Shown: piece by piece, positions 17,624 to 26,617 of the stretch
Numbering within the stretch: position 1 is the first letter of the stretch
Layout: every line of letters begins with the position of its first letter
From: Paenibacillus plantarum
GTDB taxonomy: Bacteria > Bacillota > Bacilli > Paenibacillales > NBRC-103111
Direction: 5' to 3'
Assembly: GCF_013141695.1 (NCBI RefSeq)
Contig: NZ_WHNY01000026.1
Span: 62,001 to 126,000, forward strand
DNA length: 64,000 nucleotides
Program-made: the position numbers and the translations under genes
Notes under the pieces: model-generated
Databases searched by the model: none
What the model was told of the DNA's origin: nothing
The model's input: the letters and a program-made list of their open reading frames with translations, nothing else

Positions 17624-19714
17624 CTATTTTTGTTTATGAAAATAGCGCTGTAATTGGTTAGCAAGCTCATCATCCGAAAGGGGATTCCGGTGTGTGTTTT
17701 CCAAGTAAATATATTTCTCCGTTTCTGGCATGAGGTATTCTTTGTACCAGTGGAAAAAGTCTGGACTATCCCCCTGCATACGCAGGAATCGGCGTAGTGT
17801 ATCTACATTAGTAACGGTACTCGCGATATTCGTTAGCCAATCGGCACGATAGAAATTCGCCCATTTGCCATGCTCAGCCAAGCGAAGTGCCTGTAAACCT
17901 TTGTCGTAACACCACATGGATTGTGAAGCCAATACGAAGGCTTGCGCATACTGCTCGCTGTAAGCAGCTATATAAGAACGGCAGAGCCAGAGCAATCCCT
18001 CCGAACCCGTCTGGTGAATGACACCTGGCAGCCACAAATGGTCAATAACTCGCTGTTTGTCCTCACCATCCAACTTGCTCAGCAGCTCCTCACATACCTG
18101 GACCCACTTAGACCAAGAAGCATGCCCCTCTTCACCTCGCTGTTCAAACCATTGTATTTGCTCAGCGAAACTACATTCTCCCGTCGCCCACAGCAACCCG
18201 CGGTCCGCTTCACTTGTACGCCCTTGCAGCCAATGCCCGATTAATCTTCGCGCAGGATGATGATAAAACTCGTCTCCAGCCAAATCATCAGCATGTGGCC
18301 CATAAGCAATGGAGGCTTCTGTATACGTGCGATACAAATCGGCAATTTCTTCCTGATGACTTGGGTAATAGCGACTAACAAATGCCTGTAAATGAGTCTC
18401 GATATCCATCGTTCCTTGAAGCCACAGTTCACGAACAAGATCTAGCATATACATGTGCTGACGAATATTCCCGCAATTCAGCAGGAGATAATCGGTACAT
18501 CCCGCTTCAAAAGCGCTCTCCACTTCCTCCTTCACAAAGGCAGCCGCACCCTGAAACATCGTCAAATGATTCGATGCTTGAAGATCATGGAAGGTCACGT
18601 GGTAATAGATACCATGCTGACCACCATCATCCGCAGCAGGCAGCGCTGGCATCCGCACATTCACATTGCCGTGTCGGCGTGACACCATTTTACCATACCC
18701 ATTATCCGCCCAAATTTTGATCACATCATGTGGCAATTCAATATAACCGCCCTTATATAGCTCCGCAATCTCACCATACAAAGCTACACAATAGACAGGG
18801 TTCTCAACGGCTTCCTTAATCATCTCATATTGACGATAAATGACGCGGGAAATCATTTCCCCACGCTTGGTTGGTGTATCAAAGGATGGATCATTCTCCC
18901 AAAAAGGCTTATCCCCCTGCCCTCTGAATGAGAGCACCCACAGGATGTTTTGATCCTTTTGCTTCTCAATGGCTTCCAGCCATAGTTTTTCAAATAATTC
19001 AGGGGCTTCCTGATAGCTGGCCGATCTGCCAGTATAAGCTCTTAGGAACATTTCTGCGCCCAAAGGCTCCGCATGATGATGGGTTAACCAAAGGCCCATT
19101 TCTACTGCAAGCTCCCAATGAATACCTGTCTTCGGTAGATCCGTCCCCGGAATCACCATATTTCCACCGCAGCGAAGCAGCGCTTCAAAAACAGGCAGCC
19201 ATACTTCACGCGAAGGTGGGTACGTCTCTTTCCATCCAATGAGACATACCTCATCGTTGACGAACCACCCGCGGAATCTCACTTTAGCTACTGGTGAGTC
19301 ATACGGTTCGCAATTCACTTCTATCGTAGTGCGTTGCTTAATCGGCTGATCCATCCAATACCAAAATGGATGAATGCCTAGCATCGTTTCACTCACATGC
19401 AAGATACCGTAAACGAGCCCCAAGTCATCATTCGCCACGATATGCAGCTGCAATTTCTCACCATCGTGCGTATATCGCAGAGCAAATGCTTCCGCATGCA
19501 TCGCACAGCCATCATGCTCAGACGCATAACGTATGACAAGCTCTGCTTCAGCAGGTTCATGTACAAGAATTGGCTCCGTACCGAGCACATGCAGGATATC
19601 TCTCGTCAGCATATCTAAGGAGTGACGAACTGGTGTTCCCAAACGATCTGGCGGACAAATGGAAAGCCTTCCCTCCAGCCGTAACGTTGATTTACTATTT
19701 ACATTTATATGCAT
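17624..19714 (-). CDS. Glycoside hydrolase family 115-like protein (alpha-glucuronidase family)
   Basis: 696 residues from ATG 19714 (AGGGG upstream; an earlier in-frame ATG overlaps the preceding terminator and is rejected). The N-terminal domain ends LGLVYGILHVSETMLGIHPFWYW and is followed by FRGWFVNDE, both marks of GH115, then a TIM-barrel core with LWVLSFRGQGDKPFW and NHLTMFQGAAAFV. GH115 enzymes remove glucuronic acid from xylan branches. This protein is shorter than most and appears to lack the C-terminal beta-sandwich. It has no signal peptide and is the last gene of the uptake operon, so it likely acts on imported glucurono-oligosaccharides. Confidence 0.75.
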   Translation of the reverse strand: MHINVNSKSTLRLEGRLSICPPDRLGTPVRHSLDMLTRDILHVLGTEPILVHEPAEAELVIRYASEHDGCAMHAEAFALRYTHDGEKLQLHIVANDDLGLVYGILHVSETMLGIHPFWYWMDQPIKQRTTIEVNCEPYDSPVAKVRFRGWFVNDEVCLIGWKETYPPSREVWLPVFEALLRCGGNMVIPGTDLPKTGIHWELAVEMGLWLTHHHAEPLGAEMFLRAYTGRSASYQEAPELFEKLWLEAIEKQKDQNILWVLSFRGQGDKPFWENDPSFDTPTKRGEMISRVIYRQYEMIKEAVENPVYCVALYGEIAELYKGGYIELPHDVIKIWADNGYGKMVSRRHGNVNVRMPALPAADDGGQHGIYYHVTFHDLQASNHLTMFQGAAAFVKEEVESAFEAGCTDYLLLNCGNIRQHMYMLDLVRELWLQGTMDIETHLQAFVSRYYPSHQEEIADLYRTYTEASIAYGPHADDLAGDEFYHHPARRLIGHWLQGRTSEADRGLLWATGECSFAEQIQWFEQRGEEGHASWSKWVQVCEELLSKLDGEDKQRVIDHLWLPGVIHQTGSEGLLWLCRSYIAAYSEQYAQAFVLASQSMWCYDKGLQALRLAEHGKWANFYRADWLTNIASTVTNVDTLRRFLRMQGDSPDFFHWYKEYLMPETEKYIYLENTHRNPLSDDELANQLQRYFHKQK

Positions 19715-19734
19715 GTCTATACCCCTATCGAAGG

Positions 19735-19774
19735 AAAAAATCATGGCGCGTCCTAAGAAGCGACAACGCCATGA
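19735..19774 (-). terminator. Terminator after binding-protein gene
   Basis: Inverted repeat TCATGGCG / CGCCATGA with a 18-nt loop, followed on the minus strand by TTTTTT. It lies between the binding protein and the GH115 gene and would reduce expression of the latter. Confidence 0.7.
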
Positions 19775-19788
19775 TTCAAAGCAATCAA

Positions 19789-21108
19789 TTATTTTTTTAC
19801 TGCTGTATCATACTCTTTCGCTTTTTTCATTAATTCTTCGTAAGCTTGATCTGCTGTTGCTTTGTCGAACATGACTTTCTCTACGATCGTTTTGTAATCT
19901 TTCTTGAAGTTACCCCAGCCTTGCGGTTCAGCCACGAATTTCTGTGCTGCCGGTCCTACTTTGTTAATAAAATCAACGGATGTTTTGTCAGACGCGCTGA
20001 AATTTGGTGCTAGTGTCGTTACGATTTTCGCATTTCCTGGAATACCACGTGTTAATGATAGTGTTTTCCCTGCTTCCTGGTCGTTAATGAACCAATCAAC
20101 GAATTTCTTCGCTTCATCTTGTTGCTTGGAGCCTGCGTTCACACTCCAGAACATGCCTGGTTTCAACCAACCACCCGTTTGTCCTGCTTTCGGAAGTGTT
20201 GTAAATCCAAAAGCGTCTGGTTTAAGACCATTAATAGCACCCACTTGGTTGGAGAAAATGTGACGAGCAAGCGCTGTTCCATTGACCACACTATCCATTT
20301 TCGGATCAAGCTCTTTGTCTGTCACCGTAATATCAGCAGGTGTAACGATGCCTGCTTTACGCATTTCGGATTGCTTATTCATGTATGTAATCCATGTATC
20401 TTTATCGATGGATAGCTTGTTGTCTGTAAAAGACTGCCCTTTACCTTGGCTAAGCTGATAAGCTGTATAGTCAACTAAATCTGAGCTTTGATCAACGAAA
20501 ACGTATTTATCTTTCCCTAGTTTGGCTTTGGCATCTTGACCGAATTTATAGTAATCATCCCAAGTCCAATCCCAAGCTGGTGCCTTTAAACCTAATTTCT
20601 CAATCACCGTTTTATCGTAAGCCATGCCAAGTGCGGCAGTTCCTAACGGCATTGCGAAGAGCTTGCCATTCACTTTACCTGATTCAATAAGTGCTTTATC
20701 CATATCCGCTACATTAATGCTTGCTAGATCAGCGACCAAATTACGTCCAACATACTCATTCAAGTAAGCAGCATCCATTTGGATAATGTCAGGTGCATTT
20801 TTCGCTGCGAACTGAACGCCGAGCTTATCGAAGTAGCCGTCCCAACCGGAGAATTCGCTTTCAAAAGTAACATTCGGATGAAGTGCCGTATATTGAGTTA
20901 ATGCCTTCTGAGTCGCATCATGACGCTCTTGCGCTCCCCACCAAGCAATACGCAATTTGACTGGAGCGGCTGGTTCCGCTTTAGTCGTGGCTGCTGCTGT
21001 TGGTTGAACCGAAGCTTTCGCTGGCGCTTCCTCCGTTTTGGATCCACAAGCTGACATGGATGCCACGACAACAAGTGATAGTGCAGTAGTCATTAATTTT
21101 TTCTTCAT
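19789..21108 (-). CDS. Sugar ABC transporter substrate-binding lipoprotein
   Basis: 439 residues from ATG 21108 behind GAGGGG. The signal peptide ends in lipobox MSAC, followed by a Glu/Ala/Thr-rich linker. The mature domain (LRIAWWGAQERHDATQKALTQY and GYFDKLGVQFAAKNAPDIIQMD) is a typical type-1 sugar-binding protein of the UgpB/MalE class. It belongs with the two permeases encoded at 24609-26404. Ligand is unknown; the GH115 neighbour suggests a glucuronic-acid-containing oligosaccharide. It has a 120-nt leader that may hold its own promoter. Confidence 0.93.
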   Translation of the reverse strand: MKKKLMTTALSLVVVASMSACGSKTEEAPAKASVQPTAAATTKAEPAAPVKLRIAWWGAQERHDATQKALTQYTALHPNVTFESEFSGWDGYFDKLGVQFAAKNAPDIIQMDAAYLNEYVGRNLVADLASINVADMDKALIESGKVNGKLFAMPLGTAALGMAYDKTVIEKLGLKAPAWDWTWDDYYKFGQDAKAKLGKDKYVFVDQSSDLVDYTAYQLSQGKGQSFTDNKLSIDKDTWITYMNKQSEMRKAGIVTPADITVTDKELDPKMDSVVNGTALARHIFSNQVGAINGLKPDAFGFTTLPKAGQTGGWLKPGMFWSVNAGSKQQDEAKKFVDWFINDQEAGKTLSLTRGIPGNAKIVTTLAPNFSASDKTSVDFINKVGPAAQKFVAEPQGWGNFKKDYKTIVEKVMFDKATADQAYEELMKKAKEYDTAVKK

Positions 21109-21230
21109 TGTATAATTACCCCTCTCGCATATGTCGATCTCACACACTTATCGTATCGCTGAAAGCCTCAACGGTATAGGAGAGAATCGAACTGATTTCT
21201 TTCAGTTTTTGAAACAAGCGGGGAGAAAAC

Positions 21231-22793
21231 CTACTTTTTCAGCAAATCACTCGGGTTAATTCCGCAATATTTCTTGAAAAGAGTACTGAAATATGGCACA
21301 TTTTGATATCCAACCTGCTCAGAGACTTCATAAATCAACAAATTCCCTTCTAAGAGAAGCGCCTTCGCTTTCTCCAGTCGGACACGAATGACATAGTTCA
21401 TAAAGGTTTCCCCTGTCACCTTTTTAAACAACTGATTCAAATAATTTTTCGAGATAAATAGCTGTCCCGCCAACTCATCCATCGTAATGTCTTTGGCATA
21501 ATGCTCATGAATGTAACCGAGCATAAAATCGACGGCTCCTTTATGCTTCTGGTTAATGCTTGGCTGTCGCTTCAGTCCAATGCTTTTCACCTTGGCTTGA
21601 AGGAAGCTCTCTACATCCGCACGATGAATAATCGTATCCGTTGACGTTACCAACTCATTCTCGTCCGTAGGGGTAATCGACATGTCTGCTTGCTGTGCTG
21701 CATATTGCAGCAACGTCCAAATTTCCGTCGCTAAGACACGATAGAATAGCTTGGGATCGCCGCCTTTAGCTGACGCCTCTTGCCGATTAATGAACCGCTG
21801 AATATGCGACCACAGCTCTTCTTCACTGCTTTCCTGCAAAGATTGGGAAAGATAACGGACCAGATCCACCGCACCTTGTCCTTGTTCAAATGCTTGTAAT
21901 GATTCGAAAGCAACATCTGCTGACTTTTTCAAATCTTCCCATTTACTAATGCGTTCACCTACCGCCGCTTTCACCGTTAAACCCAAATATCGCAGCATGC
22001 TGCTTGTTAAGGTCTCTATGAAGCGAGCAGATCGTTCAAGAGATTGCTCATCTGCTTCGCTGCGAGGAATATGTAGAACAAGTGCTGAATACGGCCCGAA
22101 TAGCCAAATAAACGCTGATTCCGGCCATTCCTGCTGCGTCAGCTCCTTCGTGATATTGGACATGGCGAAGCGAAATAAATGCCAATCTGCCACTGAGATA
22201 TCCGTCACCCTGTCTGTCTTCACCAGTTCAAGTACGACGACCTGCTGATCATAGTCTGTCCAGTACGCTTCGACATGGGGCAGTTTCATGTCAGCCGAAT
22301 TAGGCTGAAGAGTACCATTAAGCAGAGCGGCAAGCTGCTCATCGGCCATTTGTTTCTCATAGTTTTGAACAAAACGAACAAGCCGCTTTTTCTCCATTTT
22401 TTCCAGATAGAAATCTTCTAATTGTCCAATCGTCCGAAACAAAACTTCGCGAATCTGTTCGATTGTTATTGGTTTATTCAAATAATCGTCGACATCCAGT
22501 CGAATCGCTTGCCTCGCATACTCAAAATCGGTATATCCGCTATGAATAATAAATCTGCCCTGAAAGCCTTCCCCCCGCAGTTTCTCGATCATTTCAATCC
22601 CGCTAATACCAGGCATATATAAATCCGTAATGACGATATCAGGCTCTACTTCACGGATTAACTCTAGTCCACTTTCTCCGTCAATCGCCTCTCCCGCGAA
22701 TTCAGCATCCAGCTCGGCCCAAGGAATGATATGCCGTAAACCTCGCAAAACCTGAAAATCGTCATCCACTATGGCTATTTTCCACATGCTCAT
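21231..22793 (-). CDS. Response regulator, REC + AraC domain (YesN-like)
   Basis: 520 residues. The receiver domain has IVDDD, phospho-acceptor Asp in IVITDLYMPGISG and Lys in YLNKPI. A long middle region (about 125-410) is of unknown fold, and an AraC domain closes the protein (SKNYLNQLFKKVTGETFM and NVPYFSTLFKKYCGINPSD). It follows the cognate kinase by 25 nt and should activate this transport operon. Confidence 0.94.
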   Translation of the reverse strand: MSMWKIAIVDDDFQVLRGLRHIIPWAELDAEFAGEAIDGESGLELIREVEPDIVITDLYMPGISGIEMIEKLRGEGFQGRFIIHSGYTDFEYARQAIRLDVDDYLNKPITIEQIREVLFRTIGQLEDFYLEKMEKKRLVRFVQNYEKQMADEQLAALLNGTLQPNSADMKLPHVEAYWTDYDQQVVVLELVKTDRVTDISVADWHLFRFAMSNITKELTQQEWPESAFIWLFGPYSALVLHIPRSEADEQSLERSARFIETLTSSMLRYLGLTVKAAVGERISKWEDLKKSADVAFESLQAFEQGQGAVDLVRYLSQSLQESSEEELWSHIQRFINRQEASAKGGDPKLFYRVLATEIWTLLQYAAQQADMSITPTDENELVTSTDTIIHRADVESFLQAKVKSIGLKRQPSINQKHKGAVDFMLGYIHEHYAKDITMDELAGQLFISKNYLNQLFKKVTGETFMNYVIRVRLEKAKALLLEGNLLIYEVSEQVGYQNVPYFSTLFKKYCGINPSDLLKK

Positions 22794-22818
22794 TTACTCC
22801 CTTATGTTATGAATATGG

Positions 22819-24522
22819 TTATTGGTCTGATAGTGGGAATCGAATGTCAACTTGAACGCCACCTTGTTCCCGGTTGCTCAGTTGTAAGTTATATTGATTG
22901 CCGAATAAGGCATCCAGTCTTTCCTTCACATTCCGAAGTCCATAGCCTCCGCGCTTCCTAGGCTTGTTCTGCCAATTATCACTGAGCCCCTTGCCATTAT
23001 CTGTAATGGTTACATATAAGTTGTTCTCATCTCGATTAATGTCTATACCTATCTCAGCTTCGGAAGCGCCATGAAAGCCATGCATAAACGCATTTTCTAC
23101 GAACGGCTGCAGAAAAATCTTCGGCATCAGAGAGTGCTTACAGCTCTCATCCACTTTAATTTGATATGACATTTTATCTTCCCAACGCACCTGCTGAAAT
23201 TTCAAATAGTGTTCAATGTGCGCGACTTCCTCCGTCACAGCCACCAGACTATTCGTATTAGATAGCGCTAAACGAAACATACTCGCGACTTGCGCGAGCA
23301 TAGAGCTGATCTTATTCTGCCCCGCCTCGATCGCTGTCCAGTTAATCTGATCGAGCGTATTATATAGAAAATGAGGATTGATCATCATTTGCAACGATTT
23401 CAGCTCTGCTGCCCGCTGCTGCACATGCTGCTCCCGCAGGGATGCATAGAGGTCTTCGATGCGTTGTGTTAATTTACGATACCCATGAAATAATTTCCCA
23501 AACTCATTCTTATAGTCGGTTGGTAAACCTTGATCTTCCCCTGGTGAATACTGCCCCATGGCTCGAATCAATTGATTCATCGGTCTCATGAATCGGCGGG
23601 ATAAGAATAAGGTAAGCAGCAGCACGAGCACAATCGAGGTAGCTCCAAGAAGAAGGAAGAGCTTCGCCATGCTTTTACTGCCTTTGGTCATTTCACCCCA
23701 AGAACTTGCCTCGAAGAGTGTCCACTGGGAATCTGGTGATTTGGCCCAAACGAAGAAATCATCCTCCACACGTAAGGAACCGCTTGGTTTATCCAGCTCC
23801 CCCTTCAATGTGAGTGTCGCTTGCTGCAATTTGCTGCTGTTGCCAGAATGCGTAATCAATCTGCCTGCTGCATCAAGTAACGCCATATTGGTCGTGTCGT
23901 CTTCACTTGAAATCAGATGCCGAATGCTCGATACCTTAATATTGAAAACCATCAAGCTGTAATACTGATTGCTATTATTGATGACTTTGCGGGCGAAACT
24001 TATCACCGATTCTTCACGTCCATTGGTCATAATTTTGTGCTCGCCAAGCCAAGCGCTGTCCGTTTCTAGAATACTCGGATACCATGCTTCCTTATCTAAT
24101 AGCGACATCTGGAAGAACGTAACAGGGCCTTGGGTATCCGAAGTAAATGGGTAATCTGAATAGACATGGATCGATTGCAGAATCGGCGTACCGAAGACAA
24201 GATAGTTCAATTGACTCTGCAGATCCGTCTCGATTTGCAGGCGCTCATAAGCGTCCTTATCTCGTAATCGGCCGTATAGGAGATCGACATTCTTAGCCGA
24301 GGTTCCCGAGGTCTGCTCAATACCAATTAAGCTTGTGCTCATTTTTTTGCTCAATTCATTCAGCAAGCGCTGCTGATAGAAAGAAGTATTGGAAGCAATT
24401 TCACTCGAAGTCCCCGAATAACTAACGGCAATAACAATACCGATCAACATAGCAATAATGACGGCTGAGCTGAAGAAATAAACCGCGATAATGCGATACG
24501 TTTTGAATGGATTTTGCAGCAT
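22819..24522 (-). CDS. Sensor histidine kinase, YesM-like
   Basis: 567 residues from ATG 24522, chosen because CGGAGGGCAGAGAC precedes it. Two membrane helices (about 14-36 and 285-305) flank a Cache-type extracellular sensor. HAMP, the His-kinase phospho-acceptor in MINPHFLYNTLDQIN and a GHKL ATPase (FVENAFMHGF and DNGKGL, GYGLRNVKERL) follow. It phosphorylates the regulator encoded downstream and probably reads the occupancy of the binding protein. Confidence 0.94.
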   Translation of the reverse strand: MLQNPFKTYRIIAVYFFSSAVIIAMLIGIVIAVSYSGTSSEIASNTSFYQQRLLNELSKKMSTSLIGIEQTSGTSAKNVDLLYGRLRDKDAYERLQIETDLQSQLNYLVFGTPILQSIHVYSDYPFTSDTQGPVTFFQMSLLDKEAWYPSILETDSAWLGEHKIMTNGREESVISFARKVINNSNQYYSLMVFNIKVSSIRHLISSEDDTTNMALLDAAGRLITHSGNSSKLQQATLTLKGELDKPSGSLRVEDDFFVWAKSPDSQWTLFEASSWGEMTKGSKSMAKLFLLLGATSIVLVLLLTLFLSRRFMRPMNQLIRAMGQYSPGEDQGLPTDYKNEFGKLFHGYRKLTQRIEDLYASLREQHVQQRAAELKSLQMMINPHFLYNTLDQINWTAIEAGQNKISSMLAQVASMFRLALSNTNSLVAVTEEVAHIEHYLKFQQVRWEDKMSYQIKVDESCKHSLMPKIFLQPFVENAFMHGFHGASEAEIGIDINRDENNLYVTITDNGKGLSDNWQNKPRKRGGYGLRNVKERLDALFGNQYNLQLSNREQGGVQVDIRFPLSDQ

Positions 24523-24564
24523 GTCTCTGCCCTCCGTATGATTCAAACTAAGGTCTTATGCAAA

Positions 24565-24592
24565 GAAAGCCGCAGCAAATGCAGCAGCTTTC
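24565..24592 (-). terminator. Intercistronic hairpin between permease and kinase genes
   Basis: GAAAGC plus an inner GC-rich stem closes with GGCTTTC and CTTTG follows on the minus strand. The weak T-run suggests partial termination that lowers kinase and regulator expression relative to the permeases. Confidence 0.5.
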
Positions 24593-24608
24593 CTAGTCAA
24601 TCCTAAGC

Positions 24609-25448
24609 TTATCCTTTTAAAGCACCCGAAGCAATACCTTCGACGAAATGCTTCTGTGCGATGAAGAAAATGATCACGGCAGGCATAACAGAGACTAAAG
24701 ACATGGCTAACATTTGCCCCCACGGCACCGTTCCCGCAGAATCAATGAACAGCTTCAAGGCTAAGTTTACTGTGTATTTATCGACGGAATTGATATACAG
24801 TAATTGACCAAAGAAATCATCCCAGTTCCAAAGGAAACAATAAATTGCGACTGTAACCAGTGCAGGCTTGGTCAATGGAATGATAATGCGCCAGTAAATT
24901 CCGAACCAAGAACATCCATCTATTTTCGCAGACTCATCCAACTCTTTCGGTATGGAACGAATAAATTGCACGAGCAAATAGATGAAGAAGGGGCCGCCCA
25001 CGCCGCCTGCGAGCAAATGAGGGACATAGAAGGGTAAATACGTATTAATCCAATCAAATTTACTGAATAACACATACTGAGGTACAATCGTTACTTGCGT
25101 CGGAAGCATTAACGTCACCAGCAGGATACCGAACCAAAGCTTACGAAGCGGGAAGTCTAGTCGGGCGAAAGCAAACGCAACAAGGGAACAAGATACGATA
25201 CTTGTGAATAATACGCCAATAATTAACTGAAAGTTATTGATATAGAATACGCTGAAGTCATAGTTAGGAACCGATACCCAGCCTTCGGTGTAATTAGCCC
25301 AACGGAATGTTTCGGGAAATAAATTCGGCGAGCGCATCTCATCATTCGTTTTGAGCGAAGCGCCTAACCACCAGAACACGGGATACATCATAATGATGCT
25401 TGAAATTAGTAATAATAGATGGGTCAAACCTTGGCGTCTTGCCATCAT
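24609..25448 (-). CDS. Carbohydrate ABC transporter permease (UgpE/AraQ-like)
   Basis: 279 residues with six predicted membrane helices. The EAA loop for the ATPase is seen as ELDESAKIDGCSWFGIYWRIIIPLTKP. It overlaps the preceding permease by 4 nt, so both are co-translated, and forms the transmembrane channel with it. No ATPase gene is present; such systems often share an MsmX-type ATPase encoded elsewhere. Confidence 0.94.
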   Translation of the reverse strand: MMARRQGLTHLLLLISSIIMMYPVFWWLGASLKTNDEMRSPNLFPETFRWANYTEGWVSVPNYDFSVFYINNFQLIIGVLFTSIVSCSLVAFAFARLDFPLRKLWFGILLVTLMLPTQVTIVPQYVLFSKFDWINTYLPFYVPHLLAGGVGGPFFIYLLVQFIRSIPKELDESAKIDGCSWFGIYWRIIIPLTKPALVTVAIYCFLWNWDDFFGQLLYINSVDKYTVNLALKLFIDSAGTVPWGQMLAMSLVSVMPAVIIFFIAQKHFVEGIASGALKG

Positions 25449-26404
25449 TTCCCCTTCCCTCCTTGCGTCTCATAGTAAACCCAGTATTTAGAGGTTGCGA
25501 AAATAAGCGCGGTTACCGCTGCAATAATGACCAGTAGAATCCAAGCTAGCGCTGAGGCATAGCCCATTTGAAACTTCGAGAATGCTCGCTCATACAAGTA
25601 CATGACGTATACATACGTTGAATTTACAGGCCCCCCATTGGTGATGATAAATGCCTGTGTAAACATCTGGAAGGAATTGATCGTTGATTGCACAAAGTTG
25701 AACAAAATAATCGGAGACAACATCGGCAGCGTGATCGTGAAAAATTGTCGTACCTTGCTCGCGCCATCTACGGAAGAAGCTTCATACAAATCCGTTGGAA
25801 TTTGTTTCAGTCCGGCAAGGAAAATAATCATCGCCGATCCGAATTGCCACGCAATAAGTAGTACTAGTGTCCCTAACGCAGTGTCAGGGTCAGCAATCCA
25901 TGACTTCCCTTGAATGCCGACAAGCGCTAAGGCTTGGTTAATAAAGCCGTCTTTGCTGAAAATGTTTTTCCATAGAATCGACACTGCGATACTCGTCCCG
26001 ATCAATGATGGGAAATAGATCATCGTCCGATAGAAGGAAATCCCTCTGATTTTCTTATTCAGCAGCATCGCCACCAACAGCGCTGTAACGAGCTTCAGTG
26101 GTACGGAGAATACGACGAATAGCAAAGTTACCTTGATGGACTCGCGGAAAGTATCATCCTCCATCACGATATGCTTGTAGTTCTGTGCCCCAAGCCAATG
26201 CGGTGCATCCAGCAAGGAGTAGTCCGTAAACGAGTAATACAAGGACATCAGGATTGGCCCTAGTGTTAACAGGAAAAAACCAATCAGCCACGGGGACAAA
26301 AAGAGGTAACCGGCCACGGGAGACTCCCATCGGCTCAGAAACGGGATTTTCTTTTTCTTCGGTTTTGCAAGCAAACGGTCTGTTTGCTCCACGGTGCTTT
26401 CCAT
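25445..26404 (-). CDS. Carbohydrate ABC transporter permease (UgpA-like)
   Basis: 319 residues with six predicted membrane helices after a basic N-terminal tail (KPKKKKIPF). The EAA loop is DLYEASSVDGASKVRQFFTITLPMLSP. It is the first gene of the operon permease-permease-kinase-regulator-binding protein-GH115. An insertion sequence begins about 130 bp upstream, leaving a TATAAT at 26468-26463 as the only obvious -10 candidate; no good -35 is seen. Confidence 0.94.
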   Translation of the reverse strand: MESTVEQTDRLLAKPKKKKIPFLSRWESPVAGYLFLSPWLIGFFLLTLGPILMSLYYSFTDYSLLDAPHWLGAQNYKHIVMEDDTFRESIKVTLLFVVFSVPLKLVTALLVAMLLNKKIRGISFYRTMIYFPSLIGTSIAVSILWKNIFSKDGFINQALALVGIQGKSWIADPDTALGTLVLLIAWQFGSAMIIFLAGLKQIPTDLYEASSVDGASKVRQFFTITLPMLSPIILFNFVQSTINSFQMFTQAFIITNGGPVNSTYVYVMYLYERAFSKFQMGYASALAWILLVIIAAVTALIFATSKYWVYYETQGGKGK

Positions 26405-26580
26405 TAATCATTCCACTCCCTGTTCAAAGCGCTACGAGATTCGCTTGTTATCTTATAGGTTTATTATAAAAGGCATCTCCGATTAGTTACATTGCGCATC
26501 GAATGAAGTTCTTTCACTATTTCACAGTAAAAAAACTACGACTGACCAATCAACTAACAAGGACTTCCAACCACCTCTGT

Positions 26581-26603
26581 TGAAGTATGTAAGACATACT
26601 TTA
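26581..26603 (+). promoter_or_regulatory. Hairpin in transposase leader
   Basis: TGAAGTATGT and ACATACTTTA pair around a 3-nt loop, directly before the GGAGG ribosome site of the transposase. Such leader hairpins in insertion sequences block translation from read-through transcripts; that role is inferred. Confidence 0.5.
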
Positions 26604-26617
26604 ACGGAGGTTTTCTC

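Noticed and set aside
26424..26440. Possible cre box upstream of the permease operon (AAAGCGCT core)
   Set aside because: Only about 11 of 14 consensus positions match, with the key flanking bases wrong.
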